Below are positions 46,190 to 56,446 of a stretch of DNA of 64,000 nucleotides, piece after piece. Source of the DNA: Sulfitobacter noctilucicola (lineage in GTDB: Bacteria; Pseudomonadota; Alphaproteobacteria; Rhodobacterales; Rhodobacteraceae); NCBI RefSeq assembly GCF_000622385.1, contig NZ_JASD01000008.1, forward strand, positions 2,480,001-2,544,000, given 5' to 3'. The notes under the pieces are model-generated. The model saw only the letters and a list, made by a program, of their open reading frames with translations, was not told the origin of the DNA and did no database searches. The position numbers were made by a program, and so were the translations under genes. Each line of letters starts with the position of its first letter. The first letter of the stretch is position 1.

Positions 46190-47248
46190 TCAGAGCTTGC
46201 CCGTTCCACGGTACAACAGGCTGTCGCGGTATTGATCGACGCCAAAGCGGGCCAGCACACCTAAGGCGGCGGCAAGCGGTACAGCAACCAACATTCCCAC
46301 AAACCCGAAAAGCGTGCCGAAAACCGAGAGGGCAAGGATAAGCCATACGGGATGCAACCCGACCGAGTCGCCCACAAGTTTCGGGGTGAGTACGTTACCT
46401 TCGATGACCTGACCCAGCACAAAAATGCCGCCGACTAGCCCAATAGATACCCAGTCGCCCCAGAACTGAAAAAGGGCCAGACCGATCGCCAAAGCACCGC
46501 CCAGAAGGGCACCCAGATAAGGGATAAAAGTCACAACACCGGCAATAAAACCGACAACCAGCCCGAATTGCAGGCCGACCAGCATCAGTGCTATTGCATA
46601 ATATGTACCAAGGATCAGACAGACCGTGCCCATTCCACGGATAAAGGACGCGAGTGTGTTATCTATTTCGCGCGCGAGGTGGCGGATGGTGGGGGCATGG
46701 TCACGTGGCAGCAGGGTGTCGATGGCGGCGACCATCCGGTCCCAATCCAACAACAGGTAGACCGCGACGACAGGTACGATGACAAACAATACCATCACGT
46801 TGATGATCGAGGCAAAGGAAGACAGGGCAGTTTCAAGCACCTGACCGCCGCGTTCCTGAATTGCGGTGCCGATCGACAAAAGGGAGGTTTGCAGGGTGGA
46901 GCCTTCTTCCAGCAGCGTCGGGAAGCGTTCATTCAGAAACGCCGTGAAATCACTGAACAGATCGGGGGCGATTTTTACCAGACTGATCGACTGATTTATC
47001 AGCGTCGGGATCACCAAAAGCGCCAGCAGAACAAACACAAGGATGCCTACAAAGGTAATCAGCGCGGTCGCAAGCGCCCGACTAAGGCCCATACGCTCCA
47101 ACCGGTCTGCAACGGGATCAAGGAAATATGCGATGGCACCACCCAGCAGGAATGGCATCAAAACATCGCCCATGAACCAAAGAGCAACCATCACGACGAT
47201 TGCCGCGATGCCCCAGTATTTCAGTTGTTCTCTGATCGGCAATGCCAT
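46190..47248 (-). CDS. AI-2E family (PerM-like) membrane protein
   Basis: A 352-residue membrane protein with seven or eight helices. Family motifs: YFLDPVADRLERMGLSRALA, YLLLDWDRMVAAIDTLLPRD, and the C-terminal VVGFIAGVVTFIPYLGALLG and IEGNVLTPKLVGDSVGLHPV. AI-2E family members include TqsA-type exporters and proton antiporters; the substrate cannot be told. I start at ATG 47248 (MALPIREQ). The stop is adjacent to the start of hdaA, an arrangement conserved in Rhodobacterales as I recall. Confidence 0.9.
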   Translation of the reverse strand: MALPIREQLKYWGIAAIVVMVALWFMGDVLMPFLLGGAIAYFLDPVADRLERMGLSRALATALITFVGILVFVLLALLVIPTLINQSISLVKIAPDLFSDFTAFLNERFPTLLEEGSTLQTSLLSIGTAIQERGGQVLETALSSFASIINVMVLFVIVPVVAVYLLLDWDRMVAAIDTLLPRDHAPTIRHLAREIDNTLASFIRGMGTVCLILGTYYAIALMLVGLQFGLVVGFIAGVVTFIPYLGALLGGALAIGLALFQFWGDWVSIGLVGGIFVLGQVIEGNVLTPKLVGDSVGLHPVWLILALSVFGTLFGFVGMLVAVPLAAALGVLARFGVDQYRDSLLYRGTGKL

Positions 47249-47384
47249 GGGGGCGTCTCCAAAAGGGTCCCTATTCACATCGCGCACACAGTCCCATCTT
47301 TCAAGGGGCAGACGCGAAAAGCTGCCGGCTTGACTTCCCACCAGTCCGTGACCCAAATCATGCCGGTATTCCAAAGGAGCCACC

Positions 47385-48623
47385 ATGCGCACGCCGTTTG
47401 ACAAAGAGCTTGAAGACCGTCTGGTCCGTTATGCTGCCATCGATAGCCAAAGCGATGCAACATCCTCCAGCCAGCCAAGCACTGCGATCCAGCTGGAGAT
47501 GTCGCGCCTGCTGGTGACCGAGCTTGAGGAGATGGGTGCTCAGGATGTGCAGCTTACGGATTACGGTGTGGTGCTGGCCACAATTCCCGGCACGACCGAA
47601 GGTCCGACAATCGGCTGGTGTGCCCACGTCGACACTGCGCCCCAATTCAATGCCACTGGTGTAAAGCCTGTTGTACATCGCGGCTATAATGGCGGTGACA
47701 TCACCTTTGCGGATGCGCCTGACCTGCGCCTGTCGCCTGAAAATTCGCCCTATCTGGGCCAGAAACAGGGTGAAGACATCATCACCGCCTCGGGCACAAC
47801 CCTTCTTGGTGGCGATGACAAAGCTGGCGTTGCCATTGCCATGACCGCCGCGCGGCACCTTCTCGAAAACCCCGATATCAAACATGGGCCCATCAGGCTC
47901 GCCTTTACCCCTGACGAAGAGATCGGGCGTGGGGTTGATACGCGTCTTCCTGCGGACTTCGGCGTTGATTTTGCTTACACTTTCGACGGTGGTAAACCCG
48001 GCGAGATCGAATTCGAGACATTCTCTGCGGATGGTGCCGTTGTCAAAGTTACCGGTGTTTCCGCCCATCCCGGTTTTGCCAAGGACAAGATGGTCAATGC
48101 GCTCCATCTGGTCTCAAAGATTATCATGACATTGCCGCATGTGACCATGACACCCGAGACCACCGAGGGGGTTGAAGGATTTATCCACGTATCCGAAGTG
48201 AAGGGCGGGTCGAGTGAGGCGGAGATCATCCTTATCATCCGCGATTTTGAGCTCGACGGTCTTGAAGCGAAGGGCAACCTGCTGCGCCAGGTTTGCGAGG
48301 CCGTTGCGGCAGGTGAGCCGCGAGCCGAAATCACCTGTGATATCACGCCACAGTATCGCAATATGCGCTACTGGCTGGAGAAAGACATGACGCCGGTTGA
48401 ATTGGTCCGCGCTGCTGTGGTCGATGCGGGGCTGGAGCCTGTGTCGATCCCGATCAGAGGCGGGACCGATGGCTCGCGGCTGACGGAAATGGGCGTGCCG
48501 TGCCCCAATGTCTTTACCGGTATGCAGGAAATTCACGGGCCGCTGGAATGGATTTCGGTTCAGGACATGGCCAAGGCTACGCGTGTTGCCATCGCGTTGG
48601 CGCAGCGGGCTGCCGTCAAATAG
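47385..48623 (+). CDS. pepT: Peptidase T (tripeptidase)
   Basis: A 412-residue zinc aminotripeptidase of the M20 family. Metal-site motifs: IGWCAHVDTAPQF (His, Asp), TLLGGDDKAGVA, LAFTPDEEIGRGV (catalytic Glu) and VSAHPGFAKDKMVNALH; a late PCPNVFTGMQEIHGPLEW carries the last ligand. It releases the N-terminal residue of tripeptides in the cytoplasm. CAAAGGAGCCACC precedes the ATG. It is followed by a convergent peptide-type binding protein. Confidence 0.95.
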   Translation: MRTPFDKELEDRLVRYAAIDSQSDATSSSQPSTAIQLEMSRLLVTELEEMGAQDVQLTDYGVVLATIPGTTEGPTIGWCAHVDTAPQFNATGVKPVVHRGYNGGDITFADAPDLRLSPENSPYLGQKQGEDIITASGTTLLGGDDKAGVAIAMTAARHLLENPDIKHGPIRLAFTPDEEIGRGVDTRLPADFGVDFAYTFDGGKPGEIEFETFSADGAVVKVTGVSAHPGFAKDKMVNALHLVSKIIMTLPHVTMTPETTEGVEGFIHVSEVKGGSSEAEIILIIRDFELDGLEAKGNLLRQVCEAVAAGEPRAEITCDITPQYRNMRYWLEKDMTPVELVRAAVVDAGLEPVSIPIRGGTDGSRLTEMGVPCPNVFTGMQEIHGPLEWISVQDMAKATRVAIALAQRAAVK

Positions 48624-48639
48624 TCATCGCAAACGAAAG

Positions 48640-48667
48640 CGGCGCGCCTCGAAAGAACGCGCCGTTT
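48640..48667. terminator. Possible bidirectional terminator between pepT and the binding-protein gene
   Basis: CGGCGCG (48640-48646) pairs with CGCGCCG (48658-48664) around an 11-base loop. TTT follows on the plus strand and CTTTCG on the minus strand. It lies between two convergent genes, 16 bases after pepT. Confidence 0.45.
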
Positions 48668-48690
48668 CGAAATTTTATCAAGGTCAAAAA

Positions 48691-50334
48691 TCAGGCTGCA
48701 AAGCCAAGTTTTGAAACATGGATTTCAAAGGTCGGGTGCATTTCCGCGCCGATCACTTCGGGTTTGTAGTGGCGGTAGATTGAACGCCAATAGGGTTGAA
48801 TCACCACACCTTCGTCCTGCATGATTTTTTGCAACTTCGCCATAACCTCGCGCCGTTGATCCGCATCTGCAATTGCCAGTGCATCCGTCAACAGGCTGTC
48901 GAACTCGGCGTTGGCAAAGGCGGATTCATTCCACGCCTCACCGGATTTGTAAGCCAGCGCCAACACTTGCACGCCCAGAGGCCGCTGCGCCCAGTCCGTG
49001 GTAGAGAAGGGGTAGCCGACCCAATCGTTCCAGAATGTTGCGCCGGGCAGGATCGTCCGTTTCACGTTGATACCCGCATCGCGCAGTTGCGCCGCGACCG
49101 CATCGGTCGTGTTTTTGCGCCAGGTGTCATCAATCGAAATCAGCTCGTGCTCGAAATCACCCATGCCTGCTTCATCCATCAGGGCTTTAGCGGCAGCGGG
49201 GTCATAAACAGGGGCTGGCAGTTCTGCGTATTCGGGGTGCAACGGGGCAACATGATGGTTTTCCGCGACAGAGCCGTTATCGTTAAAGCCAAGTTCCAGA
49301 CACACCGCATTATCAACCGCCATGGCCAGTGCGCGCCGCACGCGTACATCCGCATAAGGCTTCGTACCGTTCACTTCGGCGTTCTGGTTTGGGCGGATAC
49401 ACACCGTGTTGGCAGTGACGGCTTCGGATTTGGACCAGCCCACATCATCAAAAAGCGTGATGTAGTCGCCAAGGGATTCGTAGACCATGTCGACTTCGTC
49501 CGCTTCAACCGCCGAAAAGATCGCGGATTGTTCTGTGCCGTAGTCGATATATTCGATCCGGTCGAGATAGGCTCCTTCGTCCCACCATGTGTGGTTTTCG
49601 TTCCGCACAAGAACCGCCTTGATGCCGACTTCGAATTCGTCTGGCAGGTAGGGGCCTGTCCCGATGGGGTTTTCAAGTGGATCACCGTTGAAGGAACTAT
49701 GCACGATTGCCGCAGGATAATCTGAAAAGCCCGCGATCAATGTGATATCGGCGTTGTTCAAAACCAGCTTCACAGTCCGGTCGTCTGTTGCCGTAATGGC
49801 ACCATCACGTGCTTTGCCGCTTTCTTCATCGATCAGAGACGCCATGCGGGACGCCATCGAATTGCCCTCGACTGCCTTGTCGCACCAGCGTTCGATGTTC
49901 ATGGCCACGTCGGCTGCGGTAAAGGGGTCGCCATTATTCCATGTGACACCCTCGCGCACCGTCAGCGTGTATTCAGTGGCGTCATCGTTGATTTCCCAGC
50001 TTTCCAGTAGCGATGGCTTGAACGACCCGTCTGTTTGATACTCCACCAGATATTCCAGCCACCCGCGGGTGTAGTTTGACATCTGTGGCCAGTCGAAAGT
50101 GCGCGGGTCTTTCAGGGCTTTGACGCTGCTCTCGATACGCAGTGTGCCCCCTGACTGCGCATGGCCGGCGGCCTGCGCGGGCTGTGAAAGCCCCAAAAGA
50201 CCGTATGCAGCGCCTGCTGTCAGGCCAAGCGATGTCGCGCGGGTCATGAACTCGCGTCGCGATAGAGTTCCGGCAGCGACTTCATCGGCATAAGCAGTGG
50301 CGGCGGGGTGAATGGAAGCAGATCGGATCATCAT
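48691..50334 (-). CDS. Peptide/nickel-type ABC transporter substrate-binding protein
   Basis: A 547-residue solute-binding protein of the extracellular family 5 (Dpp/Opp/Nik type). It has a Tat-type N-terminus ([20 protein letters not shown]) and the family cores [48 protein letters not shown] and [16 protein letters not shown]. The C-terminal [19 protein letters not shown] is also usual. No permease or ATPase genes are next to it, so it must use components encoded elsewhere. Ligand is probably a peptide, but other small solutes are known for the family. Confidence 0.92.
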   Translation of the reverse strand: MMIRSASIHPAATAYADEVAAGTLSRREFMTRATSLGLTAGAAYGLLGLSQPAQAAGHAQSGGTLRIESSVKALKDPRTFDWPQMSNYTRGWLEYLVEYQTDGSFKPSLLESWEINDDATEYTLTVREGVTWNNGDPFTAADVAMNIERWCDKAVEGNSMASRMASLIDEESGKARDGAITATDDRTVKLVLNNADITLIAGFSDYPAAIVHSSFNGDPLENPIGTGPYLPDEFEVGIKAVLVRNENHTWWDEGAYLDRIEYIDYGTEQSAIFSAVEADEVDMVYESLGDYITLFDDVGWSKSEAVTANTVCIRPNQNAEVNGTKPYADVRVRRALAMAVDNAVCLELGFNDNGSVAENHHVAPLHPEYAELPAPVYDPAAAKALMDEAGMGDFEHELISIDDTWRKNTTDAVAAQLRDAGINVKRTILPGATFWNDWVGYPFSTTDWAQRPLGVQVLALAYKSGEAWNESAFANAEFDSLLTDALAIADADQRREVMAKLQKIMQDEGVVIQPYWRSIYRHYKPEVIGAEMHPTFEIHVSKLGFAA

Positions 50335-50514
50335 GTGTCTCGTCTGTTAAGGTCTGTTGAAAGGCGAACGGTTGGGCGCTGAACGCGCGTGACCTTGACG
50401 GTAGGGCGTTCTGCTAAAATTCAATCATTCATTTGGTTGATGCCAACCCGATTGCGGGTTTCGTCCAACTCGCATAGTCAGGGCCAAGCTAATATACATA
50501 GATGGAGCGCCCTC

Positions 50515-51855
50515 ATGCGTTTGAGCCGTTATTTCTTACCTGTGCTGAAAGAGAACCCTTCGGAGGCGCAGATCGTCAGCCACCGGCTGATGTTGCGTGC
50601 GGGCATGATCAAACAATCGGCCGCAGGGATCTATTCTTGGCTGCCGCTGGGCTTCAAGGTGCTGCGCAAGCTTGAAAACATTGTGCACGAAGAACAGGCG
50701 CGTGCAGGCCACCACGCCATGCTGATGCCCACGATCCAGTCGGCAGACCTGTGGCGCGAAAGCGGGCGCTATGACGCTTACGGCGAAGAGATGCTGCGGA
50801 TCAAGGATCGCGGCGGTCGCGACATGCTGTTCACGCCCACGGCCGAAGAGCTGATTACCGACATCTTCCGCGCCCATGTCAGCAGCTACAAAGACCTGCC
50901 GCTGACCATGTACCAAATCCAGTGGAAATTCCGCGATGAGATCCGCCCGCGCTTTGGCGTGATGCGGGGCCGTGAGTTCCTGATGAAAGACGGCTATAAC
51001 TTTGATCTTACAAAAGAAGACGCGCTGCACGCGTACAACCGCCATCTGGTGAGTTACCTGCGCACGTATGAGCGGATGGGCCTTCAGGCGATCCCGATGC
51101 GTGCTGATTCCGGCCCTATCGGCGGCGACGATACACACGAGTTCCTCGTGCTGGCAGAAACAGGCGAGTCGGAGGTGTTCTATGACAGCGCCGTGACCGA
51201 TCTGACCTTCGGTGATCGCGAAATCAACTATGACAGCGTGGAAGACTGCGCCGCCGTCATGGAGGAATTCACGTCGAAATACGCCCGCACCGACGAGACG
51301 CACGATGAGGCATTGTTCAATCAAGTGCCGGAAGAGCGCCGCCGCACCGCACGTGGCATTGAAGTCGGTCAGATATTTTACTTTGGCACCAAGTATTCCG
51401 AAGCCATGGGGGCCACGGTCCAGGGGCCGGATGGCAAGAACACACCTGTCCACATGGGCAGCCACGGCATCGGCGTCAGCCGCCTGTTGGGTGCGATCAT
51501 TGAGGCCAGCCATGATGACAACGGCATTATCTGGCCTGAAGGTGTCACACCTTTCCACGCAGGTATTGTGAACCTCAAGCAAGGGGACGAAGAAGCAGAT
51601 GCCGCCTGCGAGGCGCTTTATTCCTCGCTGAAGCTGATTGGCCTTGATCCGCTTTATGACGACCGCAATGAACGGGCCGGTGGAAAGTTCGCGGGCATGG
51701 ACCTGATTGGTCTGCCTTGGCGCATCACTGTTGGTCCCCGCGGCTTGAAGAACGGTGTGGTTGAGCTGACCTCCCGCAAGACAGGCGAGAGCGAGGAAAT
51801 GCCACCGGAAGACGCCGTCAAACGCCTTGCGCAGATTTATGCCGGTATCGCCTGA
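50515..51855 (+). CDS. proS: Prolyl-tRNA synthetase (short alphaproteobacterial form)
   Basis: A 446-residue class II synthetase. N-terminal [20 protein letters not shown] and [20 protein letters not shown]; motif 2 [20 protein letters not shown]; motif 3 [17 protein letters not shown]; and a C-terminal anticodon-binding domain. The editing (INS) domain of the long form is missing, as expected for alphaproteobacteria. ATG 50515 with GATGGAGCGCCC fits the family; upstream in-frame codons to 50389 do not. It is essential for translation. Confidence 0.96.
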   Translation: MRLSRYFLPVLKENPSEAQIVSHRLMLRAGMIKQSAAGIYSWLPLGFKVLRKLENIVHEEQARAGHHAMLMPTIQSADLWRESGRYDAYGEEMLRIKDRGGRDMLFTPTAEELITDIFRAHVSSYKDLPLTMYQIQWKFRDEIRPRFGVMRGREFLMKDGYNFDLTKEDALHAYNRHLVSYLRTYERMGLQAIPMRADSGPIGGDDTHEFLVLAETGESEVFYDSAVTDLTFGDREINYDSVEDCAAVMEEFTSKYARTDETHDEALFNQVPEERRRTARGIEVGQIFYFGTKYSEAMGATVQGPDGKNTPVHMGSHGIGVSRLLGAIIEASHDDNGIIWPEGVTPFHAGIVNLKQGDEEADAACEALYSSLKLIGLDPLYDDRNERAGGKFAGMDLIGLPWRITVGPRGLKNGVVELTSRKTGESEEMPPEDAVKRLAQIYAGIA

Positions 51856-51912
51856 GGCTTTGATCGAGGGCGAGGGGTGCGGTAGGCTCAAGCAAAACTG
51901 GAGCAGCCTATC

Positions 51913-52866
51913 GTGATCCGAGCCGTTGTAATTGCTGTGTTATTTGCGGCACCGATGGCCGTGGCCGATGTGCCTGCGCGACTGGATCAAGCCTTTCGGG
52001 GCTGGGTGGAAGACGTGGGCGCGCAAGCTGCGGTTATGACCGTCTGGGAAGGCGGCACGCACAATAGCGATGTCGCCATTGGGATGTCTGCGGATACGGC
52101 GGTTGAGCTGGCTAGTCTAGGCAAAGCCATCACGGCGCTTTGTGTAACGGATCTGATCGACAAAGGTATCTGGGCGGCAGAGACAACCAGCTCCGGTGTT
52201 TTGGGATATGGCCCTGACGGCATAACCTTAGCTCGGCTGATGACCCATAGTGCTGGCCTTGGACCCGATCAAACGCAGTCCGATATGCCACGTTGGCTGG
52301 ATACGGCAGAGGACAGATCGGACGATGCCGCTCAGCAGGCGCTTAGACGTGACGGGCAGTCGGGCTTATCTGGCAGCTTCAGCTACAATAACGAAAACTA
52401 TGCCATTTTGGGGGCGATGATCGCAGCCGAGACCGGTCAATCTTACGCGGCTTATTGCAAGGCCGCGGTCCTGGACCGCGCTGGTGTCACGACCGCACAG
52501 ATTTCGCCACGAACGGGCAGCATGGCGGCCTGGGGTGGGTGGCAAATGTCTGTGCAGGACTACGCGCGGTTCATGCATTGGGCCTACGGGCCGCAAGGCA
52601 TCATCGGTTCAGCACCACAGAACTGGCCGCAGGCTGCAATGGGGGGCGGCGCGTTTTACGGCGCAGGCATGACCCAACGCGCATTTCGCGGAAGCATGAA
52701 CTATTGGCATTTTGGCCTGCTGTGTTTCCCGGAGCGGATGACCGCCGGAAGCTACGCGGTGCGATGGCAGGAGAAATGGAGCGTGGTCGTCAGCTTCGAT
52801 CGCTGTCTCGATTGGGATCAGCTCTTCGCCCTGGATGCGGCTCTTGCACGGGCGGTATTTCAGTGA
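51913..52866 (+). CDS. Serine hydrolase (beta-lactamase/PBP4-like fold)
   Basis: A 317-residue protein with a signal peptide (MIRAVVIAVLFAAPMAVA) and a beta-lactamase-like domain. The SxxK motif is SLGK (Ser68-Lys71 in VELASLGKAIT) and a YNN motif follows in GSFSYNNENYA. The KTG-like third motif is not obvious. It is exported and could be a peptidase, esterase or D-aminopeptidase. The start is GTG 51913. Its stop overlaps the GTG of the DUF2937 gene by four bases. Confidence 0.85.
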   Translation: MIRAVVIAVLFAAPMAVADVPARLDQAFRGWVEDVGAQAAVMTVWEGGTHNSDVAIGMSADTAVELASLGKAITALCVTDLIDKGIWAAETTSSGVLGYGPDGITLARLMTHSAGLGPDQTQSDMPRWLDTAEDRSDDAAQQALRRDGQSGLSGSFSYNNENYAILGAMIAAETGQSYAAYCKAAVLDRAGVTTAQISPRTGSMAAWGGWQMSVQDYARFMHWAYGPQGIIGSAPQNWPQAAMGGGAFYGAGMTQRAFRGSMNYWHFGLLCFPERMTAGSYAVRWQEKWSVVVSFDRCLDWDQLFALDAALARAVFQ

Positions 52867-53360
52867 TCCTGCGCACGCTCACTCTGGCTGGCGGCATCGC
52901 TGGCGCTGCTGCGACATCGCAATTCCCCGAATATTCCCAGCAGTATACGCAGCGCCTTGGCGGGGCGGTTGATGCATTGTCCGAAGTTGTTGCGGATTTT
53001 GACGCCTCTGCTGCTGCTGTGGGGCTGGAGCGCGAGGCGGCGCTTGCGCAGATGCAGGGCACTGAGTTTATGGAACGTCGTCGCGCTGATATGACCCGCA
53101 CGTTTGCTCGCTATGAAACGCTTAGCGCGGATCTGGCCGCGCTCGAAGGGGAGGGTCCGTTTATGCGTGCCTATCACCTACCGCGTCTGCGCGATGGTCA
53201 AATCGCGAAAGCGGCGTGGGATGTTTATCAGCCGGCGGTCCCGCTAAACCTTGCGGGGATGATATTTGCAGGTGTCGGGTTCGTGCTGGGGGGCGGGCTT
53301 GTGTCCATCTTTCTAGGCCTTGTGCGCTGGCCCTTTCGCAGACATGCAAAGCCCGCTTGA
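52863..53360 (+). CDS. DUF2937 family membrane protein
   Basis: A 165-residue protein starting at GTG 52863, which overlaps the previous stop (GTGA). An N-terminal hydrophobic segment (LRTLTLAGGIAGAAATSQFP), a helical acidic middle (QQYTQRLGGAVDALSEVVAD), and a C-terminal membrane helix (LAGMIFAGVGFVLGGGLVSI) with a basic tail (RRHAKPA) fit DUF2937, inner-membrane proteins of unknown function with a periplasmic helical domain. Confidence 0.82.
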   Translation: MILRTLTLAGGIAGAAATSQFPEYSQQYTQRLGGAVDALSEVVADFDASAAAVGLEREAALAQMQGTEFMERRRADMTRTFARYETLSADLAALEGEGPFMRAYHLPRLRDGQIAKAAWDVYQPAVPLNLAGMIFAGVGFVLGGGLVSIFLGLVRWPFRRHAKPA

Positions 53361-53411
53361 CCCGCCCTCCTCAAAGCCTCAGTTTGCGCGAGATCTGACA
53401 GGAGCCTTCCC

Positions 53412-54695
53412 TTGGCCAACACTGCCCCTTTTGCCCCTTTCGAGTGGATGATCGCGTGGCGCTACTTGCGTGCACGCCGTGCTGAAGGTGGTGTCAGCGT
53501 AATGACATGGATCAGCCTGATTGGTATCACTCTGGCAGTCTTTGCATTGATTGCAACGCTGTCCGTTCGTTCCGGCTTTCGGGCCGAGTTTGTGGATACG
53601 ATTCTTGGGGCCAATGCCCATGTGACCGTCTACCAACTTGGCGAGGTGGGCGCGAATGGACAGATTGATCGAACGATCTCTGATTACGATACGCTTGCCG
53701 CAGCTGTGCGGGACGTGCCTGGCGTAACCCGTGTTGCCCCGCTGGTGCGTCAGCAGGTGATGGCCAACAGCGGCCAGAACAACGCAGGCGTCGAAGTATA
53801 CGGGATTTCGGGGGCTGACCTTAAAACCATTCCCCGCATCGCGTCTTCGGATCAGGCTCAGGGCGACATCGACAGGTTCAACGAAGGGATCGCCATCGGT
53901 ATCGGCGTTGCGCGCAGTCTGAATGTGACGGTCGGGGATCGCATCAAACTGATCTCGCCCAATGGGGTCAAAACAGCTTTCGGTACCAGCCCGAGGGTGA
54001 ATGCCTATGAGGTGGTCTATATCTTTGCGGCTGGCCGTTATGACATTGACCGTACACGTGTCTATCTGCCCATCGGAGATGCGCAAATATTCTTTAATCG
54101 CGAGGGGGTGGCCGACGAGCTTGAAGTCATGATCGAAGAGCCTGAAGCCGTCGATGACATGGCCTTACCGATCCTTCAAGCCATGGGGGAACGGGGTCAG
54201 GTCTGGACCTGGCGCGATGCGTCGGGATCGTTTCTAAATGCACTCGATATCGAAGATCGGGTGATGTTCGTCATTATGTCGGTACTGGTTCTGATCGCTG
54301 CCATGAATATCGTTTCTGGTCTGATCATGCTGGTCAAGAACAAGGGGCGTGACATCGGTATCCTGCGCACCATCGGCCTGACTGAAGGCTCGATCATGCG
54401 CGTGTTTTTCATCTGTGGTTCGTTCACCGGCATCATCGGAACGGTGGCTGGCGTCATTCTGGGCTGTCTTTTCGCCCTTTATGTCGATCAGATTTTCGGG
54501 TTCGTGAACTATCTTTCGGGTGGCACCGCGTGGGATGCCTCCATCCGGGGTATCTATTTCCTGCCTGCGAAGCTCCAGCTTGCTGATGTGTTTTCTGCCG
54601 TCGCCTTGTCATTGGGATTGTCGTTCATTGTCACGATCTTTCCGGCCCGCCGCGCTGCGCGCATGAACCCTGTGGAGGCGTTGCGCTATGAGTGA
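53412..54695 (+). CDS. lolC: Lipoprotein-releasing system permease LolC
   Basis: A 427-residue FtsX-like permease with a TTG start at 53412 preceded by AGGAGCCTTCCC. N-terminal FEWMIAWRYLRARRAEGGVS and the first helix with MTWISLIGITLAVFALIATL; a large periplasmic domain; and a C-terminal FtsX unit with three helices (VIMSVLVLIAAMNIVSGLIM, ending in [18 protein letters not shown]). It acts with LolD to release outer-membrane lipoproteins from the inner membrane. Alphaproteobacteria often have one merged LolF-type permease, and this could be that form. Confidence 0.92.
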   Translation: MANTAPFAPFEWMIAWRYLRARRAEGGVSVMTWISLIGITLAVFALIATLSVRSGFRAEFVDTILGANAHVTVYQLGEVGANGQIDRTISDYDTLAAAVRDVPGVTRVAPLVRQQVMANSGQNNAGVEVYGISGADLKTIPRIASSDQAQGDIDRFNEGIAIGIGVARSLNVTVGDRIKLISPNGVKTAFGTSPRVNAYEVVYIFAAGRYDIDRTRVYLPIGDAQIFFNREGVADELEVMIEEPEAVDDMALPILQAMGERGQVWTWRDASGSFLNALDIEDRVMFVIMSVLVLIAAMNIVSGLIMLVKNKGRDIGILRTIGLTEGSIMRVFFICGSFTGIIGTVAGVILGCLFALYVDQIFGFVNYLSGGTAWDASIRGIYFLPAKLQLADVFSAVALSLGLSFIVTIFPARRAARMNPVEALRYE

Positions 54696-55371
54696 TCCGG
54701 CCTTGAGCCTTTCCGGCATTACAAAGTCCTATAACACCGGCAAACCAAACGAGATCAATGTGCTGCGCGGTGTCGATCTGACCATTGCTGCCGGTGAGGT
54801 AGTGGCACTGGTTGCGCCCTCTGGTGCCGGTAAATCCACTCTCCTGCATATCGCCGGTCTGTTGGACACGCCGGACAGTGGTCTGGTCCATGTCGCGGGT
54901 GAAGACATGACAGGACGCTCTGACCGCAGGCGTACACGTGTCCGCAGGGGGGATATCGGCTTTATCTACCAGTTCCATCATCTGCTGCCGGAATTCACGG
55001 CGCTTGAGAATATTGTACTGCCGCAACTGGCCAACGGTATCGCGCGACCAAAGGCCGAGGACCGCGCACGCAGCCTGCTGGCCAAGGTCGGGATCGAGGC
55101 GCGTGCAGACCATAGGCCCGCAGCACTTTCCGGCGGTGAACAGCAGCGCGTTGCGTTCTGCCGGGCGCTTGCCAATGCACCGGGGCTCTTGCTGGCGGAT
55201 GAGCCGACCGGCAATCTGGACCCCAGCACGTCCGATCAGGTCTTTGTAACGCTGATGGAATTGGTACGCGATACAGGCCTTTCGGCTCTAATTGCCACGC
55301 ACAACCTTGAGTTGGCAGCGCGTATGGACCGCCAGATCAGGCTTGACGCAGGGCAACTGGTTTCTGTCTGA
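54688..55371 (+). CDS. lolD: Lipoprotein-releasing system ATPase LolD
   Basis: A 227-residue ABC ATPase. Walker A is [15 protein letters not shown] (the first residue is Ala rather than Gly), the signature is [15 protein letters not shown] and Walker B is [14 protein letters not shown], followed by the [14 protein letters not shown]is switch. It overlaps lolC by eight bases and is translationally coupled. It drives release of lipoproteins for LolA. Length and sequence fit LolD. Confidence 0.94.
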   Translation: MSDPALSLSGITKSYNTGKPNEINVLRGVDLTIAAGEVVALVAPSGAGKSTLLHIAGLLDTPDSGLVHVAGEDMTGRSDRRRTRVRRGDIGFIYQFHHLLPEFTALENIVLPQLANGIARPKAEDRARSLLAKVGIEARADHRPAALSGGEQQRVAFCRALANAPGLLLADEPTGNLDPSTSDQVFVTLMELVRDTGLSALIATHNLELAARMDRQIRLDAGQLVSV

Positions 55372-55459
55372 AAGGCATGACGGCTTGACGCCCCTTGCGG
55401 CCTTGATCAAAGTCGGTCCCAGCCCTTGAGGCTGGAGTATAATTAAAGGGCTGTTGATC

Positions 55460-56446
55460 ATGGTGCAGGTTTCACTCGAAGACATACATCAGACAGTTCA
55501 GGCTGCGTTGATAGCCCACGGAGCTGACGCCTTTCAGGCAGCCGAAGTTGCCCGCGCAGTGGCGGCGGCCGAAGCCGTCGGCAACAAGATATGCGGGCTG
55601 TATTACGTCGAGAGTTATTGCCAGCAGCTGCGCTCGGGTCGTGTGAACGGGACTGTGAACCCCGTAGTATCGACCCCGCGCAGCGCGGCCGTGCACGTTG
55701 ATGCGCTGTTCGGCTTTGCTCAACCTGCCTTCGCCTACGGCTTGCCAGTGGCCCTTGATGCGGCACGGCAGGCGGGCATCGCAACGCTTGCCGTCGGGCA
55801 TGCACATACCTGCACATCACTTGGCTATTTTACGGAACAGATTGCGCGCGCTGGCTTTATCGGGATGGGCTTTACCAACGCCTCGCCTATCGTGGCGGCA
55901 CCGGGGGGCAAGTCGCGGGTGATCGGCACAAATCCCATCGCATTCTCTGTGCCGGACGGGCAGGGCGGGGTCGCCATGCAATTCGATCAATCCACAACCA
56001 CGGTAGCCTTGGGCAAAATCACAATGGCCAAAGCGGCGGGGCAGTCGATCCCCGAAGGGTGGGCTGTCGATGCACAAGGCAATCCGACCACCGATCCCGA
56101 CGCGGCACTTCAGGGATCGCTCGTGTCGATGGGGGGCTACAAGGGCTGGGGCTTTGGCCTCATGGCCGAGATTTTGGCGGCAGGTATGACCGGTGGTGTG
56201 CTTTCACGGGATGTCAAACCGCTGAAGGCACCCGATGGGCCGCCCCACGACTTGGGGCAGTATTACATCATCATTGATCCCAGCACCTCACCCGATTTTG
56301 GTGCACGCCTCGAAGTCCTCGCTGCTGCGGCCCAAGCGGATGAAGGTGCGCGGATGCCCGGGCAGGACAAGGTGAAAATGGATCCGGTCGATGTGGCAGT
56401 AGCAGTCTGGGATCAGATGCAGGCGCTTGCTACACCTGCTGGGTAA
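55460..56446 (+). CDS. Ldh-family NAD(P)-dependent oxidoreductase
   Basis: A 328-residue member of the malate/L-lactate dehydrogenase (Ldh_2) family. Family cores: DAFQAAEVARAVAAAEAVGN, GIATLAVGHAHTCTSLGYF, MGFTNASPIVAAPGGKSRVI and GTNPIAFSVPDG, MGGYKGWGFGLMAEILAAGM. This fold is distinct from classical LDH and uses substrates such as ureidoglycolate, sulfolactate, lactate or pyrroline-carboxylate; sequence alone does not tell. ATG 55460 has an AAAGGGCTGTTGATC leader. It converges with a YdcZ-like gene, overlapping by 17 bases. Confidence 0.87.
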   Translation: MVQVSLEDIHQTVQAALIAHGADAFQAAEVARAVAAAEAVGNKICGLYYVESYCQQLRSGRVNGTVNPVVSTPRSAAVHVDALFGFAQPAFAYGLPVALDAARQAGIATLAVGHAHTCTSLGYFTEQIARAGFIGMGFTNASPIVAAPGGKSRVIGTNPIAFSVPDGQGGVAMQFDQSTTTVALGKITMAKAAGQSIPEGWAVDAQGNPTTDPDAALQGSLVSMGGYKGWGFGLMAEILAAGMTGGVLSRDVKPLKAPDGPPHDLGQYYIIIDPSTSPDFGARLEVLAAAAQADEGARMPGQDKVKMDPVDVAVAVWDQMQALATPAG

